Of a stretch of DNA of 64,000 nucleotides, positions 34,801 to 45,888 are shown in pieces. A program made the position numbers and the translations under genes. The notes beneath the pieces were generated by a model that searched no databases, was not told the origin of the DNA, and was given only the letters and a program-made list of their open reading frames with translations. The stretch comes from Paramacrobiotus metropolitanus (Eukaryota; Tardigrada; Eutardigrada; Parachela; Macrobiotidae). Location of the stretch: NCBI RefSeq assembly GCF_019649055.1, contig NW_026570256.1, positions 310,001 through 374,000 of the forward strand. Direction: 5' to 3'. The first letter of the stretch is position 1. Each line of letters begins with the position of its first letter.

Positions 34801-37002
34801 AATGGCTTGAAATGCCTGAATGCAGACTAATTTTACCGACCTTTTTAACTACCGCGCTTGGTTGTTTGTGCGATGCTTTTACATTTGTATGATATTCTTA
34901 AACAGCCAATTCGGAACTCAAATACACATGCAAAACCAGTCAAGACTATAAGGAACAGTAACCTCCAAATAGTCAAGAGCGCTCGCCTTATTCAAGTCAG
35001 TCTAACGAAAACTGCGTACTGCAAAATTGCTGCAGCCGTTAATTACTATTAAACACCTTTAAATTTTATGTTATTTATTTATCTGTTATGTTATTGCACC
35101 AAGTCTTCGAGGTTATCGATCATAAAAGCAGTCTGTCCGGGCCCACTAAATTCGACACCGTGCACCCAGTGGACTTAAAAATATATATTTCTATATATGG
35201 CAGTGAATACTCGAAAACTTGATCGCGCACTGCATATTTAATTATTCGGAATGGCTATTTTGCCGCAGTCTTTGCGATAAATTAGCCAGTTATTTATTTT
35301 GCCGCCTATAGTTCCTACCGCAGCAAAACAGCCTTAGCCGGAATCATTATGATTCCAATTTCCAAGGTAAAGTAGGTATCAGACAATAATAACGCTTGCA
35401 GACAGAGTATGCGCCTATGCGGTAACTGTATCCCACTGACTGCGGGTCATTTTCCCGAGCCGAACTGCAAATTCGTTTCTCGCACGGCAGTCTGAATACT
35501 TTCTGTGTACCAGTTTTATATTAACGTTAGCGCCAGATAGCTATGACATCGGTTTGCAAACAAAACGCTATAAGTATGCGCCACATCATCATCACATAAT
35601 GCCAATTTGAGGCATTGTCCGATAAAAAGCATTTGTAGTTGGATGTGTACGAGTATGTCTGTAGACTCTGTACGATCTACACAATAACAAGAAAAAACAG
35701 AATAAATTCTGCGCGGCTTTCTATCCCGGAACCATGCTCGACAGCTTGCTAGTTCATGGTAAACTATCCAAAGTTCACTTACGATTTGCCTAACACACTT
35801 GTGCAATAGGTTTGTTATCGATTTTGCCGTTTAATTCAAGTTAATGTGCATACTGCTCGTATCTTTCTCCGGAAAGGAGAGTGCCCTGTGGGAAAGTGGA
35901 AGTTCTCGAATAGGGAGGGGCATCGGCTGCGCACCTGTGCGTGGGCGCTTGCCGGTTACCAGCCCTGCACTTATAACACCTTATTTGGCGTCGGACAAAA
36001 TAATTCAGAAAAGTAGTCGGGTGTGGCGGGTGGACAAGAAAGTCTGTATGTGACTGCTAGCTTTGCAAAACAGAAATGAACTGCGATGTGAGCAGCGATG
36101 AACTCTGGAAAGCATCGAAGCCGTGCTGGCGCTGTATAATAACGTAGTGGGCGGTATGGAGCACGTAGCACAATACTTGTACGCCACATTGCCATTAATA
36201 ACAATTAAGCATGTTAAATTGGACATCACTTAGCCTAATTCTCGGTTACTTAACATAACACAGCGTACTTCATACTGATTCTTGAACTTTAATGATTCAC
36301 GACTTGAGAGGCCGCCAAACAGCCAACAGAAACATGTAACATACACTATTCTGTTTTATGAAGATCATACAGTTCTCCCTTGAGCCGGTTCTGACTACTG
36401 TTCGGCAGGAGAGGAGGCGTTGTTCCGGTGCGCCAATCAAAATCTAGTTCCCGCTCTGAAACACCTCCCTCCACCTACAGAAGACAAACACAATCATACA
36501 TGCATGCGCTAAGTTAACAAACGAAATATTTTTTTTAGTTTCTTGTAAAATGGACTTATGTATTTGTTCTACTCACAATCTCTTATAAATTTAGTGGTGT
36601 AATATGACACTCGTACGCATATATTTTGGTTCTTCGCTGTATAGTGCAAATTACAGTAGAACGATAAACTAATTCCGCTGACAGACGCAGTGGTTAAGTC
36701 CCAGTTACTAAATAATAAACAAATATGAAGTCGAGATTCTCGTTTGTGCAGTGCACTTTGTTAATCTTTGTGCTGGTGGTAATACATTTTATCTCGCACG
36801 GTACATGAGTAGAACTCCGAACCAACAAAATTATGACGCATGCAAGCGTACTAATACGCTGCGTAAAAATGAAGAGCAGGAGTATTTATAGCAGCGCAGT
36901 ACTACCTAGTTGGTGTCCTGCGTCAGCTAACTCATTTTGAAGATTATTTGAAGTAACACTAATTGCGTGGCAAATAAATACGTTGTGTATTTAGTGACTT
37001 TG
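34801..37002. other. No gene seen
   Basis: AT-rich flank downstream of copy A. Several short ORFs on both strands look random, and I saw no exon-like block with matching splice sites. Confidence 0.45.
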
Positions 37003-37338
37003 CTATATTACTATACTCGTATGTTCCTCACAGCCTACCCTGGCGATCCAGACCGGTGGGCCATTTGGTCCGGCTGGCTCTTCTTCCATTTTTTTGCATT
37101 CCGCTGAGATCTCTCTCATGCGCTCCGCGGAATAGCGGCAGATGTCGTTAACCTTATCTTTGTCCCAATCCATATATTTTTCAGTGTGGCCTTTCGAAGG
37201 GAGCAATTCGTCGAGCCGATGTTTACCAGCAGCTCTCATATCCGGCAGGGTGTAAAACCTGGCACTGGCAAGTGCCTGTGGCGTTGCCACTGGCATGGCA
37301 ATGGATAAAACCTGGTATCCTGTCCCCCTGGCACACAA
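37003..37338 (-). CDS. Possible exon of an unknown gene
   Basis: The lower part of this minus-strand ORF (37003-37250) encodes a charged, helix-rich stretch (WDKDKVNDICRYSAERMREI, then EEEPAGPNGPPVW) with a coding look, and ends near a GTAGGC donor-like site. Its upper part is derived from the TGCCA dispersed repeat, so the true exon would start at about 37245. No partner exon was identified. It lies downstream of the five-exon gene on the same strand. Confidence 0.3.
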   Translation of the reverse strand: MCARGTGYQVLSIAMPVATPQALASARFYTLPDMRAAGKHRLDELLPSKGHTEKYMDWDKDKVNDICRYSAERMREISAECKKMEEEPAGPNGPPVWIARVGCEEHTSIVI

Positions 37339-37360
37339 TAAAATATGGCAAATGCCAGAA
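37244..37360 (-). repeat. TGCCA-rich dispersed repeat, copy 2
   Basis: The reverse complement is about 90% identical to 40852-40968, including the blocks CCATATTTTATTGTGTGCCA, ACCAGGTTTTATCC and GCCAGGTTTTACACCCTGCC. The two copies are inverted and 3.5 kb apart. Confidence 0.85.
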
Positions 37361-37709
37361 AACTAAAATTATTATTAAAGTTATAGCTTTTAGTACGATG
37401 TTGTAGCTTTGGGTTTTCATAAATAACTTTACCGCAAAGCGCAAACCAACGAATTACTGCAATTTACCAACCGAACGGTATTAAAGAGGACAATTTTACA
37501 CATAGCATAGTAAACCGAAAACGTGACAGTGCGACAGTAAAGCATATCCGTCAGAAAGTAATCCATAAACTGCTAAATAAAGACGATTAAATTGCAACTT
37601 TTAAGCTAAACCGCTAAAGAAAGGTAAACTGCTAAAGACAAAAAAGGTCTTAACACCAAACGTCGTGCGGTCACTCGTGCCGACGAATACAAGATGGACT
37701 ATTACTGTA

Positions 37710-40700
37710 CTAAAATTGAGTTTTAAAAACATTTCTCATATGCTGATAATGCACTGGTTCAAGTCGATCTCTAACGACCGGCAAAATGATTATGTCTGAT
37801 GGGTTGAATTCCTGTAGTTCTTTTTGCACGCATGCTCTAGTAACATGAAAATATGCATTGCTGATAGTGCCGGTTAGAAGTTCACCCGTAACTTTATCTT
37901 TGTATTTCCGTGGGATGCGAGAAACCTGAAACGGAAACAAGAAAAGCTTATTGCCTGATACCGGTTCGAAAAACATAAAACTTTTACGATTTCATAAAAC
38001 TTTTACGACTTTTACGATTTCCACAAAACATATTACGATTGCTCTGTTTTCTAGACTTTAGTTTTTCTCATCAAGTTATAACCTACTCTTATCGTTTATT
38101 TAATTACCTGTGACTAACATTATACAAGCAACAAGTCGACTGACAACGAACCAGGTAGATAGGGTGGAAAGAAAGATCACTCGCTCAAACTGTACGGGTG
38201 TATTAAATTGTACATTATAAGGCGGATGTAGAAAGCTCTCGAAGTACTTAAACCATGCATATTATATCGTGTGCTCGTGTTATCGTGGTCTATACAAGCT
38301 TGTCCGACGCACACAAACACAAGCAAACAGACGGAGAAACGTGCAAATGTTTGGGTTAGGTCAAAATATAGACTAAGCGGCGTATCCCACACAGTGCCAC
38401 ACTGTTTAAGTTTACTGCAGCTTCAAAAAAAATGGCGCTTGCGCTCGCTAAACTTAACGGCGATCTTCGGCTCTCGTCAGATGGGAACGGTAACCGGCGA
38501 CGCCCAGTCTGGGGTCTCGGTTGATGGCTTGCAGTTCCGCTATGTTCGACGTCGGCGTCTGAACGCAAAGTTACTGTGGGATGTTTTTTCTGTGGCGTCG
38601 ATTTCGCGCTGCTGTCGCTTCGGTAAGCATCAAAATTTCTCTTAGCCCTAAAATGAAAAGATTTATAATTTTGTTCATAAAACGCATAAAACTTATTAAT
38701 ACAAAAAATCTGTTTATACACGTACGGTACAAGAGCAATAGTTTCTGAATACGAGTGCCATGCAGGGCTCACTGACCCAATATTAAGAGCAATTTACAGA
38801 TAGTGCGGCAACAAAAACGCGCGAGATTTATGTACCGATGGGCGAGGCACGGCACACTGAAATTTGCATTACAAAAGACTAACAGCCACTTGGCAAAATT
38901 TTTAGAAACACGACTTTTTGTCAATTTTTAGCCACTTCCTTGCGAAACTTCCCAACCGTACGTAGCCATTAAAATATTTGCGATACCCATGGCTTCAAAA
39001 ACTGCTTAATATGAATTTAATATGAAAAAGTATGGGCGCTTTCTTCAGTTAACTGGCAGTTTATTATTCTAGCGGTCACTAAAAGCTGTTAAATTATTAT
39101 CATGGAAACAAATCCCATGCAACAAACAAACTAATAAAGGTTACATGAACTTCTCAGACCAGGCTAAAATTTACCACTGCCGCTCTTTTTCCGGGGGTGA
39201 TTGTAACCTGTTCAGCACTTCACGATCATCTTTGCACCAACTGCCCGGCCCACTACTGGGATCCTAAAACGAAATAAAAAAGCAACAGTAATATTCACCT
39301 GTCAACTTACTCTGCATATACTGTATTACTGCAACTTTACATAATTTTAACACTTCGCTGCTTATTGGGTTTTTAAGGTTTAAGTGTAAATGGCATCTGC
39401 TTGTACTAGTTAATGGTCAAAAATCACAATGTCGGTACTTATCAATATTTGTATGACGACTGTTTAAAATTGATTTGTATATCACACAGCTCCGAACCGC
39501 TTACCCAATGGTCATCCATAATGTCCAATATCGGTACACTTTCAAGCGCTATGACAAATTAATGCAAACGCGCTCAGTAATGTTCCGGAACGTTCAATCA
39601 ATAAAATTATTCGTAGTCCTTTCGCAATTGTAAGTTTCAGTGTGTCGTCTGCATAACAAACGATGATTGATGGCAGGATACTACATTTTAAGTTCAAAGT
39701 GACTATCGTTTGATGTCTGAATGGTAACTACCACAATAATGTTATGTCTCTATGTGCACTGAACCTGAGCCGGCGATACGATGCGGGTGTGAAACTGCAC
39801 TGTTTTAAAAAAAAGGCGCCTTACACAGGTTTTATAAACATACTTACACAAGCATAACACATTGGCCAATTGCACTTTTGCAACGAACTGTTATTATGTT
39901 TGCATAGTATTCTATTTTCCAAACAACAGTCAACCCAAAACCTATAACAATCAGTAGTAGCCATGTCAGTTTTTACTTGTGCAGTCAAAGGCAACAATGA
40001 ATCAGCGTTGATTTAACTTGATAATCGATGACTGCCGTTTCACTTTGTGCCGGCTGTAGTAGGCCTGCACTTGTAACATTCCCACCAGGTTTATTGGAAA
40101 TTTAGGCACCCGTTTGAACATGTGTTAAAAGCAATTCGAATATATATTGGGATGCAAATGATGCCGCTAATTACGGAATTTAAATGATGATGTCAACAAT
40201 ATTACAGACCTATTTAGTGCAGACTGACGGACGTTTTCGGCTTTTAAATGGATCACATTACAGTGTTACGGTGTAATTTTTTACTGAATCACACCGTGAG
40301 CGTCTATCGCCGCAATATTTGTCTGCATTTCATAATTATGCAGCTGCGTTAAGATCGGCGTCATTTTGATCTGTTGGAAATTGTTGTGTGATTGTAATTC
40401 GTATCGTGACCTTTACCTTCGCGTATAGGTCCAGACGGTGCGGAATAAGTCCGATAGTAGAATACAAATTTCTACTGTTAGATCGTCACTTCTTGTTGTC
40501 TGGACACCAAACGGTCTCCATTAGGCGATTAAGATTTTTGCGTTACAATATCAGACGTACACCGTCCTTGCCAAATGATTGCAAATTGCAACGCGGGAGC
40601 AGTGTAGTTTAGCTCTTGAGTTCATTCTTTTTGCACCACCGTTACGCAATTGCTGATCGAGCTGTGCGTGCCGGTGAGTCTAATTCGTTGAGAATATTAA

Positions 40701-42004
40701 TAAGGTTTTGTAACTCTTGCCTATGTACGGATCTAACTCATCTACGTATTTGCAACTATATACAATCGATACTTACTTACAACGTGTACGGTACAATGAT
40801 GACACACATCAGTATTTTTCTCCTTATTTATTAAACGCTGTGCCACGTGCTTTCTGGCACATGCCATATTTTATTGTGTGCCAGAAGGATAGCATACCAG
40901 GTTTTATCCCGTGCCATGCCAGTGGCAATGCCACAGGCACTTGCCAGTGCCAGGTTTTACACCCTGCCCTCATATCCAGGCTGGAAACAAAACACATGCA
41001 CTGAGTAACGATCTCGGCATTCTGCACTACTTTCTACACGAAAATGGAATACGTGACCAACGGCTGCGCTCTGGTCTGCCAATGCACCTCAAAAGCTAGC
41101 ATGCATTTTACTAGTTATATTTTGTTTTAATGCTTCTACACTCAGTAGTCGCATAAAGTCGAGAAGCGCCAATGAAAGGCATAAATCCTGTAGGTTTTTC
41201 CTACAACGGCCGAAGCACGCCAGAATGTTTTCTGCTGGGTACTGAGATAAGACAACTGGAAGTGACATTTACGGATCAACCAGGCATCAAAGCTGTCACG
41301 CGTTCAAGTACAGCAGGAAAGCAATATCAAAGTGAACAATACAAATTATGTACATACGTACTCCCGCAGTAACTACTCTGTACTGTAAACCAAAACCAGA
41401 AAAACTAAATGCAACCGGATAGATTGTCACCAAAGGAGCATTATTACAAACAAACATTAGTAAATAACTAGGCGCTTTTATTAGCTGTAAGGTTCTTACT
41501 GTTCTTTCAGCGGCTTGTTTGAATGCTTCGACTTTCTCCTGACTGCGGTGGCCGAAAAGAATGAAGTGCATTTTGTGCGAAGCAACCATCATGTTGCAAT
41601 CGTAATAATCGCCTTTCATGTTGTGCTGGCGCATAAGGTCCGTCAACGCCTTGGTTGGCTTGACTGAAAGAAAGGAGATGTAATTATTCCAGTAATACGA
41701 GTTTTCGTTTTGAGCAGGATGTTTTAACTGCGCTTACATCTCACAAACAACATTTTATTTTTGATGTATTATACGACAAAGTGTTTAACTTAATTTGGCA
41801 TCTTAGTAATATCTAGCGGGTCATGATTGTTGATTAATGTAAAATTTCTCTGGAAATAGCAGTGTATTTTCATCATTCCTAAGGTACCTAGGCAAGAATT
41901 ATTTTTTCCCCGTACTTACATCCATGGGCTTCGTGTTGATCGAAAATGAATTCCATCTCAAAGTAAAATCCGTCAACTGGTCGAGGCGTGGTGGAGGATG
42001 CCAT
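37710..42004 (-). CDS. Five-exon gene of unknown function, 261 residues
   Basis: Minus-strand exons are 42004-41920, 41663-41500, 39263-39175, 38647-38416 and 37925-37710. All four joints keep frame (phases 1, 0, 2, 0) and use GT-AG sites with T-rich acceptors such as TTTCTTTCAG and CGTTTCAG. The ATG at 42004 lies 3 bp after a TTTTTTTGCAG acceptor, so a 5' UTR exon is likely. The first two exons encode a compact alpha/beta region (GFYFEMEFIFDQHEAHG, then MMVASHKMHFILFGH, KVEAFKQAAERT). The middle is a basic, Ser/Pro-rich, probably disordered linker. The last exon encodes an ordered 71-residue end (VTGELLTGTISNAYF, PSDIIILPVVRDR). I recognise no family. A KH-like reading of exon 2 is possible but weak. 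The 2.2-kb second intron contains the dispersed repeat at 40852-40968. Confidence 0.75.
40852..40968 (+). repeat. TGCCA-rich dispersed repeat, copy 3
   Basis: Inverted partner of 37244-37360. Two CCAGGTTTTA blocks flank a palindrome-rich core (CCAGTGGCAATGCCACAGG and GGCACTTGCCAGTGCC). It lies in the second intron of the five-exon gene, on the opposite strand to the copy at 37 kb. Confidence 0.85.
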
Positions 42005-43376
42005 TTTCTGCAAAAAAACATGAAGCTTTATTAGTCGGCTTTCAACATCTTGCAATGCTAGCTCTGCGTTTGTTTCTCTGCCTTCTTTTCTCGTTCTGTT
42101 CTTGTTTCAATCTACTGCTAGTTTACCCTGCTTAACACTTTAACCGAAAGTTACACCAAAGATATATTTACGATTCCGAGTTTAATTTGACCGCTTAGAA
42201 GTCTACGTACGATTTTCTTTATTAACGCCGACTCAAATGGATCTGGTTCGCACATTGACCTTTCAGATACGATCAGTCTATTACGTTATGTTATTAGAAA
42301 ACCGTTTCCATCTAGCTAGCTTTAATGCCAACTTAAACCACTTTTTGCATTCGAGAACATTAAAACCTTGGAATAATTTCCTTATGGTTTTATGCTACTG
42401 TAGCCGCGGAATTTCAGGCGAATAATTTGGTGGTTTTACAAAGAGATAAGCTGGATAATGAATCAATTCTGTATGCTATGTAAGGATAAGCTGCATGCCG
42501 GGTTGAAAGGCCGTGGTAAAAGTTTTCGCGTAGCGTTCTGCTGCCACCTCCTGGGAAAGTCTTCCCCTTCCACCTACGCGTCGATAGCGGTACCCGGTGC
42601 ATTCTTGTTATAGCGCTAAGAAACCAGAAGCACGACCTCCATGGCGAGACGATTTGACCACATACCAGAGGAAAAGCGCTTTACATACCGTGTTATTCAC
42701 ATTTAAAGCCTCCTCCAAAATTGAAGCCTCCTCTACCATATAAGCCTCCCACCATTATAGTTCGAAAATTTAGTAGCCTCCTCCGTATTAGAAGCCTCTC
42801 TCCATAAACACTATAATTATAACAATGAAGCTAGTATAGAACCTCTGCTGTATAAGCCTCCCTCTAGGGAGCTTCGAAAATTTAAAAGCCGAGGGCTTCT
42901 AATTCGAAAAACACGGTAATATAAGTAGTTTATGAGAGTCAAAACGAAATTTATGAGCATCAAACAGCATCCGTTAAAACTTTCAGAATTGTAGAACGAG
43001 ATACACAAGATATACACAAACAACTAGTATGCAACAAAATTCGGTATAACCGACACTTCAGGTAGGCTATTTAATGTCCACAACGATGTCCTACGGCAGT
43101 GAATTTCTTAGGATTTTCGTTTCGATCCACCGAGCTCCGTTAACAGCCGGTCATCCGCTTGCGCGCGCTTTTCCTCTTCAGGGCCGCATGTATTGTACAG
43201 CCTGAATATTGTGGTTCAAAATGTGCTGCCACAGACATGATAGCCAAATCTGATGAAGACACCGAGGACATTCTTCCTTGATAACAGCAACTCCGCATGT
43301 AAACTCGGTCGTGATACTTTCGCTATCTTTCCAAGCGCTAACGTTACGTGACGTGAGTTGCACAGTGTTCGAGTTC
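42005..43376. other. No gene seen; 5' flank of the minus-strand gene
   Basis: Contains the presumed 5' UTR or promoter of the five-exon gene near 42005-42100 and the AAGCCTCC cluster listed separately. No other exon was supported. Confidence 0.4.
42716..42900. repeat. Irregular AAGCCTCC cluster
   Basis: AAGCCTCC or a one-base variant occurs about six times (near 42716, 42724, 42743, 42774, 42792 and 42856). TTCGAAAATTTA is repeated near 42761 and 42870, next to two of them. The spacing is uneven, so this is a degenerate array rather than a simple satellite. Confidence 0.6.
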
Positions 43377-43830
43377 ATCACGAGTGGACGTGCTGAAGAA
43401 GGCAAAGTCAAGCGAAAGGCCAAGTCCCGCTGTTCCAGCCAAGTTCCAGCCGCGCTGAACTGCAGCAGTTTCCCGTTGGTCGTATCCATCGTATGTTGTG
43501 CAAGGGCAAATGCGACGAACGCATCGATGCTGATGCTCCCGTTTACCTGTCCGCTGTCCTGGAGCATCTGGCTGCCGAAGTCCTCGATTGGCGGACAATG
43601 CCGCACGTGACAACTGGAAGACTCGCATCATTCCGCGTCCTCTCCGACTTGACATCCGCAGGAACGAAGAGTTGAACAATTTGCTGGCCAGGGAGGTCCT
43701 TGCCCAATGACGCTCCAACGGTTTTGCCGAAGAAGGCTGCTGGTGGCCCACAGGAGACGCAGGCAAACCAGCTGGAGGCAAGGCCAAGGGAGCCAGTCGC
43801 CGGAGGATTCTCTCAGCAGGCTTGAATTTC
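43377..43830 (+). pseudogene. Histone H2A pseudogene
   Basis: The plus strand reads as H2A across several frames: SGR[11 protein letters not shown] (43383-43430), [50 protein letters not shown] and AQ. Defects are visible. ATC stands where the ATG should be, at 43377. An 11-bp tandem duplication (GTTCCAGCC repeated at 43432-43451) shifts the frame. A base is missing near 43588, and a TGA lies at 43708-43710, with a short deletion after it. The tail is Gly/Lys/Ala-rich (KPAGGKAKGAS), like some H2A or H2A.X tails. With no start codon and four disruptions it cannot encode a histone. No other histone gene is near. Divergence across the whole fold suggests an old copy. Confidence 0.85.
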
Positions 43831-44947
43831 ATAACCGGAAGTTGTTGGTCCACCGATGGTTTTGTTTTCCGTCGAATGAATCGTTGGCTTTGTCGATGTA
43901 CATTGTTGTAAAAACGAATATGAGTGTAGTACGGTACTGTTATTCTTTGTGTGAGTTTCGGGGTTACGTCATGCGGCGTCAATAGTAACAGTTTTCAGTT
44001 GATGGAGCGGTTTCAAGTTGGGATGAGAAAATAAAATTCGCGGAATGTACACTTCACATTTATGTCATAGAATTGATGACCTTTTTCACGTGTTGAGACT
44101 TTTCGCGTGTTGGCAGCGGCGCTTCATTTTTTTTCCATTTGCTTCCTCTAGCACAAAGCGATCCGAATGTGGGTTTCATTAATATTTACATTTCCCACTG
44201 CCTTCACACGGAAGCGCTTGCACGTCGTCGGCTCTTTATTCTCACCCATGAAGGCACTCATCACACCGACTTATGCCATTGAAGCAGCCATTCCGTTTCC
44301 ACACTGGAGCGCGCTGCCGGATTCGTTGCTGATTGTGTTGACCTTTAACAGCGGTTCAGCGGCACAGCTAAAGGTACTCATCGACAAAAGCGGGTGTTGC
44401 ATACCGTGTCCATGCGTGAACGCAAGAAGAAGATTGAAATCGGTGTGAACGATCAAATGGTCCAGGAGGAAGAAGTGCAGATTCAAGGCACCGATATCAT
44501 TTCCGTCGGCTGTGGATCAGTCGAGTATTGCGGCGTCGGCGCGCTCCTTTTTCGGCTACATAATCGGGCTGATTATCTGCGGAGAATTGATTGGGTTTGA
44601 GCGATTGCAAGCATTTCAGCGCGAACTGCAAGCGACTGGACGGTGTGAATTTGAAGCAGTGGTGCGGTCGACCGCGGAGTCCTTGCTGACTGAACCGCTT
44701 CCCTCAGCTGCGGCTTTATCCCGTCATCCAAGAAACTGGGCACCATCGCCCAAAATAATTAGGGTCACCGGTAGATTGATGCCGTCAGTTTCGGGGCAAC
44801 AAGAAGCAGCCAAATGCAGATGTTTCTGCAGCAAAACGATGTAAAGTTTACCGGTTCTTTGCGGAGTTTTCATCCAAATGGGATTATCCTGTACGCCGAC
44901 ACTCCAACGGAAAAGGAAGCATTAGTGTAAGCTCTTCGCGATGGCCG
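43831..44947. other. Unresolved; ORFs without recognised domains
   Basis: Overlapping plus-strand ORFs at 44167-44844 switch frame several times and may be a decayed gene. I considered a macro-domain (macroH2A) reading but could not support it. Confidence 0.25.
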
Positions 44948-44949
44948 TA

Positions 44950-45886
44950 CAGCGTGGTAACGCCAAGTTGAAGACAGTTGGGTGCCAATTATTAAAATTT
45001 CAGAGTTTGGTACTTTTAACCCTCTTATTGCTAAAACTAGTAACGCTATGTTTGGAGAATTGGAAAAACACTCTGTTTTGGTGGATAAACTCTTTCTGGA
45101 ATTTTCGGATTTTTTCCGGAAGTGGTCACTGGAATTTGACCAGTGACCACTTCGCAAAATGCAAAGGGGGTGGATCAACAAAAAAATTACGCAAAAAATC
45201 CAGATCGTCTGGGTCTCTTTCGTACATTTTTTTCACCGTAAAGGCTGATATTTGTGCCAACGAACAAAACAAAATTGTTCCATATTCGAATTGGATTCCG
45301 ATTCTGCAGGGTCTCCCAAAGGGAAGATTCCTGGATGACACAGTAGGTCCCAGATTTTGTTGGACAAGTGTAGTTAATAGCGACTACCCCCTGAGCAGAC
45401 ACAAAACTAGGACACCTAACAGTTGTGTCTGTGCGAAAACAGGCCGGGAGAAGCCGAGTAATGCCTTACAACTGTACAGGGAATTTACCACGGCGACCTA
45501 AAAAATCCCGGTCGGTTTTTGAAAACAGCATATTTTAAAAAAATCCTCTTTCCTGTGGAAGATAAGGAAAGCCAACCACCTTATTTTTTTCTTGAAATAG
45601 GCGGAAAAGTACATGAGAAAAAAAACAAACACTGAAAAGTACGAAGAGCGTTAAAAAGTTTCAAGCCAAAATATCCTGAAAACGCTGGTCAGTTGAAATT
45701 TCACCGGAAATGAAATTAAAATATAAATAATATGAGATCTATACAAAAGACAGCGAAAATTTTTTTTCGAATAGGTGAACCGTGAACCATAGTTTTATCC
45801 ATAATAATTGAGCAGGACCAACAAGTACAGGGAAGTGAGGGAGCGAATTAAATATGCGCTGTCTTCAACTTGGCGTTACCACGCTG
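44950..45886. mobile_element. 937-bp nonautonomous DNA transposon with 28-bp TIRs
   Basis: The ends are perfect inverted repeats: CAGCGTGGTAACGCCAAG and ten more bases at 44950-44977, with the reverse complement at 45859-45886. TA flanks both ends (44948-44949, 45887-45888). A TA target duplication with TIRs starting CAG fits the Tc1/mariner superfamily. No transposase is seen, so it would need one in trans. An internal perfect 13-bp hairpin (AAGTGGTCACTGG, 7-bp loop) lies at 45120-45152. Confidence 0.85.
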
Positions 45887-45888
45887 TA

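Noticed and set aside
44167-44844. Macro domain of a macroH2A gene downstream of the H2A relic
   Set aside because: Only scattered resemblance in changing frames. No continuous macro-domain pattern could be read.
45120-45152. Hairpin as a transcription terminator
   Set aside because: It lies inside a nonautonomous transposon of a eukaryote with no adjacent gene end. Only structural.
44941-45501. Transposase inside the 937-bp element
   Set aside because: The 186-codon ORF starts in the TIR and has no DDE/D pattern or DNA-binding motif.
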